DNA from: Pseudomonas sp. QS1027
GTDB taxonomy: Bacteria; Pseudomonadota; Gammaproteobacteria; Pseudomonadales; Pseudomonadaceae
DNA length: 64,000 nt
Direction: 5' to 3'
Assembly: GCF_002814235.1 (NCBI RefSeq)
Contig: NZ_PHSU01000019.1
Location: 124,001-188,000 of the forward strand
Shown: positions 1-8,314 of the stretch, one piece after another
Layout: each line of letters starts with the position of its first letter
Numbering within the stretch: the stretch's first letter is position 1
The notes under the pieces: model-generated
What the model saw: only the letters and a program-made list of their open reading frames with translations
What the model was told of the DNA's origin: nothing
The model's database searches: none
Program-made: the position numbers and the translations under genes

Positions 1-105
1 GAATGGCGGGGCAAGCCGGTGACGGTGTATGCCGTGACCGAGACCCGATTGCTGCCGGCCAAGACCCAGCGCTTCATCGAGTTCCTTCGCGCACGGTTGG
101 AGTGA
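1..105 (+). CDS. LysR-type regulator, C-terminal fragment (cut by window edge)
   Basis: The first 34 codons are open and end at TGA 103-105. The peptide ends TQRFIEFLRARLE, the usual last helix of a LysR substrate-binding domain (PAKT..FIDFLRARL pattern). The rest of the gene lies outside the window. It converges on the efflux operon that ends at 153, so it may regulate that operon, but adjacency is the only support. The family call is reasonable for such a short piece; the inducer is unknown. Confidence 0.6.
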   Translation, partial: EWRGKPVTVYAVTETRLLPAKTQRFIEFLRARLE

Positions 106-152
106 CCGCGGTCATGACGCGCTCAAGCCCGTCAACGACTGCATCATGATCG

Positions 153-3100
153 TCATGCAACCGGTGTGGAAAGCGGCTGCTCCGGTGCCTCCTGATGGTG
201 AGTAGAACCAATGAACAGGTACATGGCCGGCACCATGAACAGTGTCAGCAGGGTGCCGATCGACAGACCCGCGAAGATCACCAGGCCCATGTCGTGGCGT
301 CCGGCCGCACCGGCCCCGGAGGCCCAGACCAGCGGCACCACGCCCAGCACCATGGCCGCGGTGGTCATCAGGATCGGCCGCAGGCGGACCGCCGCGGCTT
401 CTTCGATGGCCTCGCGCTTGCTGCGACCGGCGCGCTGCAGTTCGTTGGCAAACTGCACGATCAGGATCCCGTGTTTGGTGATCAGCCCGAGCAGGGTCAC
501 CAGCCCCACCTGGGTGTACACGTTGATCGAGGCGAAGCCCATGGTGATAAAGGCCAGCGCGCCGAACAGCGCCGGCGGCACCGAGAACAGGATCACCACG
601 GGGTCGCGGTAGCTCTCGAACTGGAAAGCCAGCGCCAGGTAGACGATCAGAATGGAGAACAGCAGCAGGCTGACGAATCCGCCCGACTCCTGGACGAACT
701 GACGCGACTCACCCGACGCATCGGAGGTGTACCCCGAAGGGGCGACGTTGTTGAGGATGGTGTCCAGTTTCGCCAGCAGTTCACCTTGGGACACACCGCT
801 CACGCCGGAAAGGGTGGCCGAGTTGAGCTGCTGGAAGTGGTTGATCGACTCCGCTTCCGTCGAGGTCTCGATATGCGCCACCGTGCGCGCCTGGATCATG
901 GCGCCGGAGGGCGTGCGAATGTAGTAATCGAGAATCTGATCGGGGTTCAGACGGTCGACCTGCAATACCTGGGGAATGACTTTGTACGAGCGCCCGGCGG
1001 TGGAGAAATAGTTCACGTAGTTCCCACCCAGCGCCGCCGAGAGGGCCGCACCGACGTCGGCCTGGGTCATCCCGAGGGCGGCGATCTTGTCACGGTCAAC
1101 GATCAGCTTGGCTTGTGGCTTGTCGATCTTCAGGTCCAGGTCGGAGAACCAGAACAGCTTTTGCTTCTGGGCCTCGGCCATGACCGCCTGGGCGACTTCA
1201 TTCAAGTTCTCGACGGATTCGGTGGTGGTAATCACAAACTGCACCGGCAAGCCTTGGGAGCCCGGTAACGACGGCAGCGGAAAGGCCGCCATCTTCGCGC
1301 CGGCCACCTGGTTCCACTTCTGTTGCAGGTCCAGCACCAATTCTGCCTGCGAGCGCGTGCGCTGCCCCCAGGGCTTGAGCAGCACGCCGCCGAGCCCCTG
1401 ATTGAGCGAGGGCACTCCGGTGAGCTGGAACATCTGCGCGTACTCGGGCTCGGTTTTCGAAATCTGGAAGGCCTGGTCGGCCAGTCGCTCCATCTGCTGC
1501 GGGGAGGCTGTCGAGGCGCCCTGGATCTGCATGAACACCAACCCCTGGTCTTCGGTCGGCGACAGCTCGCTCTTGGCGGTCATGCCACTGGCGGCCACCA
1601 GCAGGAACAGGATAAAACCAAAGGTAACCAGTACCGGCCAGTTGTTGAGCCCGCTTGACAGTATCCGGTGGTATCGACGGCGTAGCCGGTCGAAATAGCG
1701 ATCCAGCAGGCGGGCGAAGCGACCCTCTTCCTGCCCGGGTTTGAAGAGTCGCGAGGTCATCATCGGCGAGAGGGTCAGCGCCACCACGGCCGACACGGTC
1801 ACGGCGCCCGCCAGGGAGAAACAGAACTCCTTGAACAGCGCGCCGGTGAGACCACTGCGCAGGCCGATGGGGACGTACGCGGCAATCAACACCACGGTCA
1901 TGGCGACAATCGGACCACCAAGTTCCCTGGCCGCGATGATGGCGGCCTCCAGCACCCCTTTGCCTTCTTCCTTGATATGGCGGTCAACGTTCTCCACCAC
2001 AATGATCGCGTCATCGACCACCAGGCCGATGGCCAATACCAGGGCCAGCAGGGTCAGCAGATTGATCGAGTACCCCAGCAGGAACATGATGAAAAAGGTC
2101 CCGACCAACGACAGCGGTATCGCCACCAGTGGAACAATCACCGCGCGAAATGAGCCAAGGAACAGATAGATGACGACCGAGACGATGATCATGGCCTCAA
2201 CCAGGGTCTTCACCACCTCGTAGATCGATGTATTGATGAACTCCGTGGAGTCGTAGACGATCTCGCCCCTGACGCCGCTCGGCAGTTGCGATTGCAGGTC
2301 GGGGAAGACCTTTCTGACGTTGGCGGCGACGGTCAGGATGTTGGCGTTCGGCGCCACTTTGATGCCGATGAACACCGAGCGCTTGCCGGAGAATGCAACG
2401 CTGGTGTTGTAGTTCTCCGCCCCCAGGGTGACCGTGGCCACATCTTCCAGGTGCACCAGGGCATCGCCGTTCTGCTTGATGACCAGCTGTTTGAATTCAT
2501 CCACGGTGTGCAGATCGGTGCCGGCGGTCAGGTCGACCGTGACCATCTGGCCTTTGGTCGCACCCAGGGCGGACAGGTAGTTGTTGTTCGACAAGGCGAC
2601 CGAAACGTCCTGCGCCGACACGTTGTGGGCGGCCAGCTTGCCGGGGTCCAGCCAGGCGCGCATGGCGAACTGGCGCCCGCCAAGAATCTCGGCGGTCTGC
2701 ACGCCTTCGAGGGAGTCGAGCTTGGGCTTGACGACCCGCAACAGGTAATCGGTGATGTTGTTGGTGGGCAGTGTATCGCTGTAGAAACCCAGGTACATGG
2801 CGTCCGTGGTCTGTCCGACCGCGACCGTGAGCACCGGCTCCTGGGCCTGCGCCGGAAGCTGGTTCTTGACCGAGTTGACCTGGGTGTTGATCTCCGTCAG
2901 TGCCTTGCTGGCTTCGTAGTTGAGCCGCAGGGTTGCGGTAATGGTCGAGACGCCGGTAATGCTCGAGGACGCCAGGTAATCAATGCCCTGTGCCTGGGCA
3001 ATGGCCGATTCGAGCGGTTGGGTGATAAAGCCGGCCACGGTGGCCGCGTCCGCACCGTAGTAGCTGGTGCTGATGGTGACCACCGTATTCTCGGTGCGCG

Positions 3101-3212
3101 GCCACTGGTTGACCGGCAGCCCGAAGATCGATCGCAGCCCCAGTATCAGGATCAACAGCGAGATGACAACGGCCCAGACCGGTCGCTTGATGAAGATGTC
3201 GGTGAGCTTCAT
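153..3212 (-). CDS. RND (HAE1-type) efflux pump inner-membrane subunit
   Basis: A 1019-residue protein of normal length for an AcrB/MexB-like proton-driven drug exporter. The N-terminal membrane segment starts IFIKRPVWAVVISLLILILG. The periplasmic porter loop follows, then TM4 with the proton-relay aspartate pair (GLVVDD, D400-D401). The internal two-fold repeat shows a second membrane block near residues 840-1000. It is the third gene of an outer membrane factor / adaptor / pump operon, 12 bp after the adaptor. The sequence resembles the MKLTD..RPV branch of HAE1 pumps. Substrates cannot be read from sequence, so I give no symbol. Confidence 0.93.
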   Translation of the reverse strand: MKLTDIFIKRPVWAVVISLLILILGLRSIFGLPVNQWPRTENTVVTISTSYYGADAATVAGFITQPLESAIAQAQGIDYLASSSITGVSTITATLRLNYEASKALTEINTQVNSVKNQLPAQAQEPVLTVAVGQTTDAMYLGFYSDTLPTNNITDYLLRVVKPKLDSLEGVQTAEILGGRQFAMRAWLDPGKLAAHNVSAQDVSVALSNNNYLSALGATKGQMVTVDLTAGTDLHTVDEFKQLVIKQNGDALVHLEDVATVTLGAENYNTSVAFSGKRSVFIGIKVAPNANILTVAANVRKVFPDLQSQLPSGVRGEIVYDSTEFINTSIYEVVKTLVEAMIIVSVVIYLFLGSFRAVIVPLVAIPLSLVGTFFIMFLLGYSINLLTLLALVLAIGLVVDDAIIVVENVDRHIKEEGKGVLEAAIIAARELGGPIVAMTVVLIAAYVPIGLRSGLTGALFKEFCFSLAGAVTVSAVVALTLSPMMTSRLFKPGQEEGRFARLLDRYFDRLRRRYHRILSSGLNNWPVLVTFGFILFLLVAASGMTAKSELSPTEDQGLVFMQIQGASTASPQQMERLADQAFQISKTEPEYAQMFQLTGVPSLNQGLGGVLLKPWGQRTRSQAELVLDLQQKWNQVAGAKMAAFPLPSLPGSQGLPVQFVITTTESVENLNEVAQAVMAEAQKQKLFWFSDLDLKIDKPQAKLIVDRDKIAALGMTQADVGAALSAALGGNYVNYFSTAGRSYKVIPQVLQVDRLNPDQILDYYIRTPSGAMIQARTVAHIETSTEAESINHFQQLNSATLSGVSGVSQGELLAKLDTILNNVAPSGYTSDASGESRQFVQESGGFVSLLLFSILIVYLALAFQFESYRDPVVILFSVPPALFGALAFITMGFASINVYTQVGLVTLLGLITKHGILIVQFANELQRAGRSKREAIEEAAAVRLRPILMTTAAMVLGVVPLVWASGAGAAGRHDMGLVIFAGLSIGTLLTLFMVPAMYLFIGSTHHQEAPEQPLSTPVA

Positions 3213-3224
3213 GGGCGAGGAGAC

Positions 3225-4418
3225 CTATTTTTCTTGCGGCTTGGGGGCTGCGTCGTTCAAGGGCACGCTCTGGTTGTCGACTTTTATCGATGAGCCGTTC
3301 TTGAGCTTCATCTGACCGCTGGTGACCACCTGGTCGCCTTCCTTGACGCCGGACAGGATGGCCACCTGGTCGCCACGGGTTGGCCCGGTCTCGATGAAGG
3401 TCTGCTGCGCGGTGAGCTCATTGTTGCCCTGGTCGCTTTTCTGTACCGCGAGGAAGACCGTCGTCCCATAAGGGTTATAGGTGACGGCGGTTTGTGGAAC
3501 GGTGAGGTAGCGCTGCTTGGCGCCGGACTCCACGACGGCCTGGGCAAACATGCCGGGCACCAGGCTTTGCTTGGGATTCTCGACGGTGGCTTCAACCACG
3601 ACGTTGCGGGTGGTCGGATCGAACCGCGTATCGATGGCGGTGATCTTGCCGGCGAAGGTCTGCTTGGGCAGGCCGCCCGCCGTGACCGCGACGGGTTGCC
3701 CGAGGGCAATCGCCCCCACCTGGGCTTGCGGTATGTTGAAGTCGATATAGATGGGGTTGAACGTTTGCAGGGTGGCTATCTTGTCGCCGGGGTTGAGAAA
3801 TTGACCGGGATTGACACTGGTGATCCCGATCTTGCCGGCAAAGGGCGCGCGGATGGTTTTCTTCGCCACCAACGCCCGTTGCTGTTCTGCCGCCGCGACC
3901 TTGGCTTTCAAGTCGGCCTCATCCGCTTCTACTTGTGCCTGGGATACGGCGCTTACCGCCAGTTGTGCCTTGTCGCGTTTGAGGACGGTGCCGGCCAGGC
4001 TGGCGGTGGCTTCGAGTGAGTGAAGCTGGGCGATGTCCGAGTCCGCATTCAGCTGGACGAGCAGGTCGGCGGCCGCCACCTCCTGGCCCGGTTTGAAGCC
4101 GAGGGTGCGCACGATACCGCCGACCTCGGTGGTGACATCGACACCGCGTACCGCCTTGATCGACCCCACGCTGGAAACGCTCGGCTGCCAATCGGCGAGT
4201 TCGGCGCGGATGACCGTCACCACGGCGGGCGGCAGGGGCACTTTGGATTGGGCGATCAGCTTCGATATCTGGGTGAATTTCACCCCCACGATGATGGCGA
4301 CAATGACCAGGACCACCGCGATCATGATCAGCATGGGCTTGAACAGCCGTCGTTTACGTGCACCGCCAGGTTCAGTCGGCTGGGGCGATGGAGCAGCGGC
4401 AGTGTTGGCATCAGCCAT
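3225..4418 (-). CDS. RND efflux periplasmic adaptor (membrane fusion protein)
   Basis: A 397-residue adaptor linking the pump to the outer membrane channel. The frame is open further upstream to 4493, but that would overlap the end of the upstream gene. The ATG at 4418 (MADANTAAAP) lies 17 bp after the upstream stop and gives the normal architecture. One N-terminal membrane anchor (residues about 27-50) is followed by a split lipoyl domain, a coiled-coil hairpin (ADLKAKVAAAEQQRALVAKK), and beta-barrel and membrane-proximal domains. The predicted topology is an inner-membrane anchor with a periplasmic body. It is translated between the channel and pump genes. Confidence 0.92.
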   Translation of the reverse strand: MADANTAAAPSPQPTEPGGARKRRLFKPMLIMIAVVLVIVAIIVGVKFTQISKLIAQSKVPLPPAVVTVIRAELADWQPSVSSVGSIKAVRGVDVTTEVGGIVRTLGFKPGQEVAAADLLVQLNADSDIAQLHSLEATASLAGTVLKRDKAQLAVSAVSQAQVEADEADLKAKVAAAEQQRALVAKKTIRAPFAGKIGITSVNPGQFLNPGDKIATLQTFNPIYIDFNIPQAQVGAIALGQPVAVTAGGLPKQTFAGKITAIDTRFDPTTRNVVVEATVENPKQSLVPGMFAQAVVESGAKQRYLTVPQTAVTYNPYGTTVFLAVQKSDQGNNELTAQQTFIETGPTRGDQVAILSGVKEGDQVVTSGQMKLKNGSSIKVDNQSVPLNDAAPKPQEK

Positions 4419-4435
4419 GGTTTTTTCTCGCTGTT

Positions 4436-5962
4436 TCAAAAACGGTCGGGGCTTCCCAGGGAGGCGGGGGCCACATCGGTTCGGTTCCACCATCCACCGC
4501 CCAGTGCCTGGAAGAGGGCGGTGGTGTCGCTATAGCGGGCGCTCTGCACCTTGACGCGGGTGAGTACCGCGTTCTGATAGGTCTGTTGCGCCGTCAGCAG
4601 ATTCAGGTAACCCACGGCGCCAAGGCGGAACTGCTCTTGTGCCAGATCCAGGCTTTCGCGGGCAGCCTGTTCGGCCTGCACCTGCTGGTTGAGCGTTTCG
4701 GCGTCCGCTTGCAGCGCCCTGAGTGCGTTGGCGACATCCTGGAAGGCGGCGATCACGGTGCTGCGATAACGTGCGGCGGATTCGTCATAGGCAGCCACGG
4801 CAGCGCGCTTGCGATGCTCAAGTGCGCCGGCGTCGAAGACAGTCTGGCTGACCGATCCGGCGAGGCTCCAGAACCCCGTGCCCGCCGAAAACAGCCGGGT
4901 GCCGCCCAGCGCAGCGGAGCCCAGGGTTCCGGTGATGCTGAATTGCGGCAGTTGATTGGCGACGGCCACGCCGATATTGGCGCTGGCCTGATGCAGTTGT
5001 GCCTCGGCGGAGCGCACATCCGGCCGCTGCTCGACGATGGTCGAGGGCAGGCTGACCGGCAACTGCTCCGGCAGATGGAGGGAGGCCAGGTCGAAATTTT
5101 CCCCCTGGTCCTGATTGGGGAAACGGCCGAGATAGGCCATCAGCTGGTTGCGGGTTTGCGCGAGCTGTTTTTGCAGGGGCGGCAAGGTTGCTCGGGTTTG
5201 CGCGAGTGAGGCCTGCTGGGTGAGCACGTCGTTATTGGCGATGGCCCCGAGCCGTCGTTGCGAGCGCAGCAGCTCAAGCTGGTCGCTCTGCAGCCGGATG
5301 ATTGCCTCGGTGGCGGACACCTGATCGCGCAGGGACGCGAGGGTCACAGCCGTGTTGACGACATTCGAGGTCAGCGTGAGGTAGGTCGCCTCCAACTGGT
5401 AGCGCTCATACTCGGCCTGTGCCGTGGACGATTCAATCTGGCGTCGGACGCCACCGAAAACGTCCGGGGCGTAAGAGACGCTCAGGGACGCCGAGTTGAC
5501 GGTGAAAATCTGCGAGGGCGCGCCAAACGTAGTGACCGCCGATGGCAATTCTCGCGTACGGGACGCGCCGGCACTCAGGGACGGAAACAGCGAAGCCTGT
5601 TCGGCGTAAACCAGTTCGTAGGCCTGATGCAGGGCTGCTTGGGCGGCGGCCACATCGGCATTGGCCTTCAGTGCCTCTTCCACCAGCGCGTTGAGTGTCG
5701 GCGAGCGGAAAAGCGTCCACCATTGGCCGGGAATATCCATGCCCTCGACCAGCTTTTGCGCGGCGCCTCCGTCTGCCACGTCCGCCGAGGCAGTCGTTGT
5801 CGCCAGCTTCTCCTGCGAATAACCGGCATTTTTTGCGACGCCGGGCCGGGCAAAGTCCGGGCCCACGGCACAGCCCGTGAGCAGGGCGATGCAAAGTACA
5901 CTGGCAGGAGCAAGAGCCTGCCAGGTGCGAGAAATCGCCTGCCGCCGGGGTTGCTCTTTCAT
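4436..5962 (-). CDS. RND efflux outer membrane factor (NodT/OprM family lipoprotein)
   Basis: A 508-residue TolC-like channel protein. The N-terminus is a lipoprotein signal with lipobox LLTGC, followed by the family-typical AVGPDFARP. Two OEP repeats follow, with the usual helical-hairpin composition, PLQKQLAQTRNQLMAYLGRFP and the RPDVRSAEAQL signature. It is the first gene of the efflux operon, an order (channel first) that is less common than adaptor-pump-channel. AT-rich inverted repeats lie just upstream of its start. It should form the exit duct for the pump encoded at 153-3212. Confidence 0.93.
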   Translation of the reverse strand: MKEQPRRQAISRTWQALAPASVLCIALLTGCAVGPDFARPGVAKNAGYSQEKLATTTASADVADGGAAQKLVEGMDIPGQWWTLFRSPTLNALVEEALKANADVAAAQAALHQAYELVYAEQASLFPSLSAGASRTRELPSAVTTFGAPSQIFTVNSASLSVSYAPDVFGGVRRQIESSTAQAEYERYQLEATYLTLTSNVVNTAVTLASLRDQVSATEAIIRLQSDQLELLRSQRRLGAIANNDVLTQQASLAQTRATLPPLQKQLAQTRNQLMAYLGRFPNQDQGENFDLASLHLPEQLPVSLPSTIVEQRPDVRSAEAQLHQASANIGVAVANQLPQFSITGTLGSAALGGTRLFSAGTGFWSLAGSVSQTVFDAGALEHRKRAAVAAYDESAARYRSTVIAAFQDVANALRALQADAETLNQQVQAEQAARESLDLAQEQFRLGAVGYLNLLTAQQTYQNAVLTRVKVQSARYSDTTALFQALGGGWWNRTDVAPASLGSPDRF

Positions 5963-5969
5963 GGGCTCT

Positions 5970-5985
5970 CTAATTAATCCATTAG
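5970..5985. promoter_or_regulatory. Inverted repeat CTAAT-N6-ATTAG before the efflux operon
   Basis: Perfect 5-bp arms with a 6-bp spacer, 7 bp upstream of the channel-gene ATG. It sits in an AT-rich island within GC-rich DNA. The position would let a repressor block the ribosome-binding or early transcribed region. No regulator gene adjoins this end of the operon. That it is an operator is an inference from symmetry and position. Confidence 0.35.
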
Positions 5986-6060
5986 TTAGTTTATGAATAG
6001 ATCAAGCCTGCGCCCTTTGCCTCCTTGAACGACGATTTATGCGCAAACTGCGGGAGGAGG

Positions 6061-6084
6061 GTAGCGCCGGGCCCAAGGCGCTAC
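6061..6084. other. 8-bp perfect hairpin in the efflux upstream region
   Basis: GTAGCGCC and GGCGCTAC arms around an 8-nt loop. No T-run follows on either strand, so it is not a standard intrinsic terminator. It lies between the pirin gene, which ends at 6231, and the efflux operon, which starts at 5962. It could be a factor-dependent end signal for the pirin transcript. Confidence 0.4.
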
Positions 6085-6096
6085 TGCCCAGCAGAA

Positions 6097-6127
6097 GACT
6101 AATTGCTGAGTTAATGACCAATAAGTC
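6097..6127. promoter_or_regulatory. Interrupted inverted repeat (GACTAATTG/CAATAAGTC), possible operator
   Basis: Two 9-bp arms match at 8 of 9 positions in inverted orientation, separated by 13 bp in AT-rich sequence. It lies about 135 bp upstream of the efflux channel gene, in a plausible promoter position. A function as repressor or activator site is inference. Confidence 0.3.
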
Positions 6128-6230
6128 AAGTGAATTCTCTCGTGGGCGCGGACTCAGCGATTGACGCGTTGCTGCAAGTGCGCGGGACAGCACTCGCCCA
6201 CGACGGTAAACAGCACCGGGCCCGCTACAC

Positions 6231-6953
6231 TCATGGCATTTGCGGCAGTTCTTGAGGGCGCAGGTCGAACACCAGCACTTCGGCATCCGCGCCATTGCTC
6301 AAGGTCAGCACCTGTTCATCCCGAACCCGCACGCCATCGCCTTCCTGCAGTTGCACGCCGTTGAGTTCGACCTTGCCCCGGGCGACATGCACGTAGGCAT
6401 AGCGATCGGCGGCCAACTCCAGGGTGGCGCTTTCCTTGCCGTCAATCAGCGCGGCATAAACCCGCGCATCCTGACGCACGCTCAGTGAGCCATTGGCCCC
6501 GTCAGGCGAGATGATCAGTTGCAGCCGACCGCGTTTTTTCTGAGCGCTGAAATGCTCTTGCTGATAACGCGGTTTGGCGCCGCTGACGTCCGGCACGATC
6601 CAGATTTGCAGGAAGTGCACCGGCCGGTTTGCCGAGTGGTTGTACTCGCTATGGGCCACGCCACTGCCGGCGCTCATCAGTTGCACGTCGCCGGGGCGGA
6701 TCACCGAACCGGTGCCGAGGGTGTCCTTGTGCTCAAGGGCGCCTTCGAGCACATAGGAGAAAATCTCCATGTCCCGGTGTGGGTGTTGACCGAAACCCTT
6801 GCCGGCGGCCACCCGATCGTCGTTGATCACCAGCAGATCGGAAAAACCTTGCTCCCGCGGATTGCGGTAATTGGCGAAGGAAAAGGTATGGAACGACTTC
6901 AACCAACCGTGATTGGCCGCGCCACGATCAGAGGCTTTGCGAAGGGTCAGCAT
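6231..6953 (-). CDS. Pirin family protein (cupin, quercetinase-like)
   Basis: A 240-residue bicupin. The metal-site region near the N-terminus reads FGQHPHRDMEIFSYVLEGALEHKDTLG, consistent with the two His, the Glu and the further His of the pirin/quercetin 2,3-dioxygenase family. I chose the ATG at 6953 (MLTLRKASDRG) because AGGAGA lies 8 nt before it; the frame is open to 6980. The C-terminal cupin ends DLRPQELPQMP. Pirins act in the cytoplasm as metal-dependent dioxygenases or redox cofactors of transcription. It is divergent from the GlxA-type regulator at 7177, which may control it. Confidence 0.9.
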   Translation of the reverse strand: MLTLRKASDRGAANHGWLKSFHTFSFANYRNPREQGFSDLLVINDDRVAAGKGFGQHPHRDMEIFSYVLEGALEHKDTLGTGSVIRPGDVQLMSAGSGVAHSEYNHSANRPVHFLQIWIVPDVSGAKPRYQQEHFSAQKKRGRLQLIISPDGANGSLSVRQDARVYAALIDGKESATLELAADRYAYVHVARGKVELNGVQLQEGDGVRVRDEQVLTLSNGADAEVLVFDLRPQELPQMP

Positions 6954-7067
6954 GATGGGATCTCCTGTAGGGACGAGCATTCGTCCGAGTGAGGAGAAGG
7001 TTAATGTTTACCGCTCTGTGCAATAAGTAGATGGAAATTGAAATACTGTCTCTTTCAGGTTGACAAT

Positions 7068-7080
7068 TTTGTGCGACAAA
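7068..7080. promoter_or_regulatory. Short palindrome TTTGT-GCG-ACAAA in divergent promoter region
   Basis: A symmetric 13-bp element between the divergent pirin and AraC-type regulator genes. A TTGACA hexamer lies just before it (7060-7065), but I could not pair it with a well-spaced -10 box. It is a plausible regulator site for one or both genes, by inference only. Confidence 0.3.
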
Positions 7081-7176
7081 TCACGTATTCTCAGCCGCTG
7101 ATCGCGCCACAACCGGTCATACTGTCCAGTGTTGGTGTGAGGTTTATATTCCTTTGATATCAGTGACTTGAAAACC

Positions 7177-8127
7177 ATGAAAACAGTGGCGATGGTGCTG
7201 TTCCCGGACTTTCTCCTGCTCGACATGGCCGGGCCCATGGAGGTGTTTTCCATTGCCAATCGTTATCTGGCCCCCGGCGACCACTATCAGCTGTCGCTGA
7301 TTGGCACTGAGCACGATGCGGTGCGGGCTTCCAACGGTGTCCGGGTGCAGGCCGATACGCATATCGATCAGGCGGATGGGGGCTATGAGCTGTTGCTGGT
7401 GCCTGGCGGCCCTGGCGCCTACAACGAAAAACGTCCGTCGCTGCTCGCCTGGCTCCAGGACGCCGTCCAGCGGGTGACCTGTTATGGCTCGATCTGCACG
7501 GGTGCCTTCGTGCTGGGACATGCCGGTTTACTGGATGGCTATCGTGTGACGACTCATTGGCACTATACGGAACGGTTGATCAAGGCTTTCCCCAAGGCGG
7601 CGGTGGAGATCGATCAGATTTACGTCCAGGACCGCAACCTGATCACCTCTGGCGGCGTCACCGCCGGCATTGACCTGGCCCTGGCGGTGGTCGCCCGGGA
7701 TCACGGCAAGAAAGTCGCCCAGGACGTGGCCAAGGTCTTGCTGGTGGTGATGACGCGCCAGGGCGGACAGGCGCAATACAGTCCGTTGATTGCGGCGGTG
7801 TCGCCCCATGAAACCCCGGTCACCCGGGTTCAGAATCATGTGCTCGAACACCTTGATGAAACCTTCAGTGTCGAACGCATGGCCGGGCTGGCGAACATGA
7901 GTGCGCGGCATTTTGCCCGGATATTTACCCGGGAAGTGAACATGACGCCGATGGCGTTTGTGCAAAGCGCCCGCATCGATTGCGCCAGGCGTCTGCTGGA
8001 AACGAGCGACTTGCCGCTCAAGACCGTGGCCTACAAAAGCGGCTTCGGCAGTGTGCGGCACATGCGTTTTCTGTTCAGTGAGAAACTCGGCCTGACCCCC
8101 AGCCAGTACCGCGAACAGTTCAGCTAG
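7177..8127 (+). CDS. GlxA-type transcriptional regulator (DJ-1/PfpI + AraC HTH)
   Basis: A 316-residue regulator. Residues about 1-170 form a DJ-1/PfpI (class I glutamine amidotransferase-like) sensor domain, with the nucleophile-elbow region reading CYGSICTGAFVLGHAG. Residues about 215-316 form an AraC/XylS double helix-turn-helix (ARIFTREVNMTPMAFVQSAR and GFGSVRHMRFLFSEKLGLTPSQYREQF). A TTG at 7168 in the same frame is an alternative start; I prefer the ATG at 7177. Members of this family control amine and amino-acid-derivative catabolism, but the ligand cannot be inferred here. It is divergent from the pirin gene. Confidence 0.9.
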   Translation: MKTVAMVLFPDFLLLDMAGPMEVFSIANRYLAPGDHYQLSLIGTEHDAVRASNGVRVQADTHIDQADGGYELLLVPGGPGAYNEKRPSLLAWLQDAVQRVTCYGSICTGAFVLGHAGLLDGYRVTTHWHYTERLIKAFPKAAVEIDQIYVQDRNLITSGGVTAGIDLALAVVARDHGKKVAQDVAKVLLVVMTRQGGQAQYSPLIAAVSPHETPVTRVQNHVLEHLDETFSVERMAGLANMSARHFARIFTREVNMTPMAFVQSARIDCARRLLETSDLPLKTVAYKSGFGSVRHMRFLFSEKLGLTPSQYREQFS

Positions 8128-8314
8128 AGCACTCTTGTCCGTCCTGCGCACTGGGATGGCCGTACCGCTCCTCTCGTGGTTGTTGTGCCGTCACCCACGC
8201 CTGCCAAGATACCCATGAACTTTTAGCCATGGAGGTGCGGGAGCCTGGGTCAACGCGCGCAACGGAGAATGCAGTACCTTTGGGCCGAACCCGGTTTTCA
8301 GCACGTGAGCGTGC

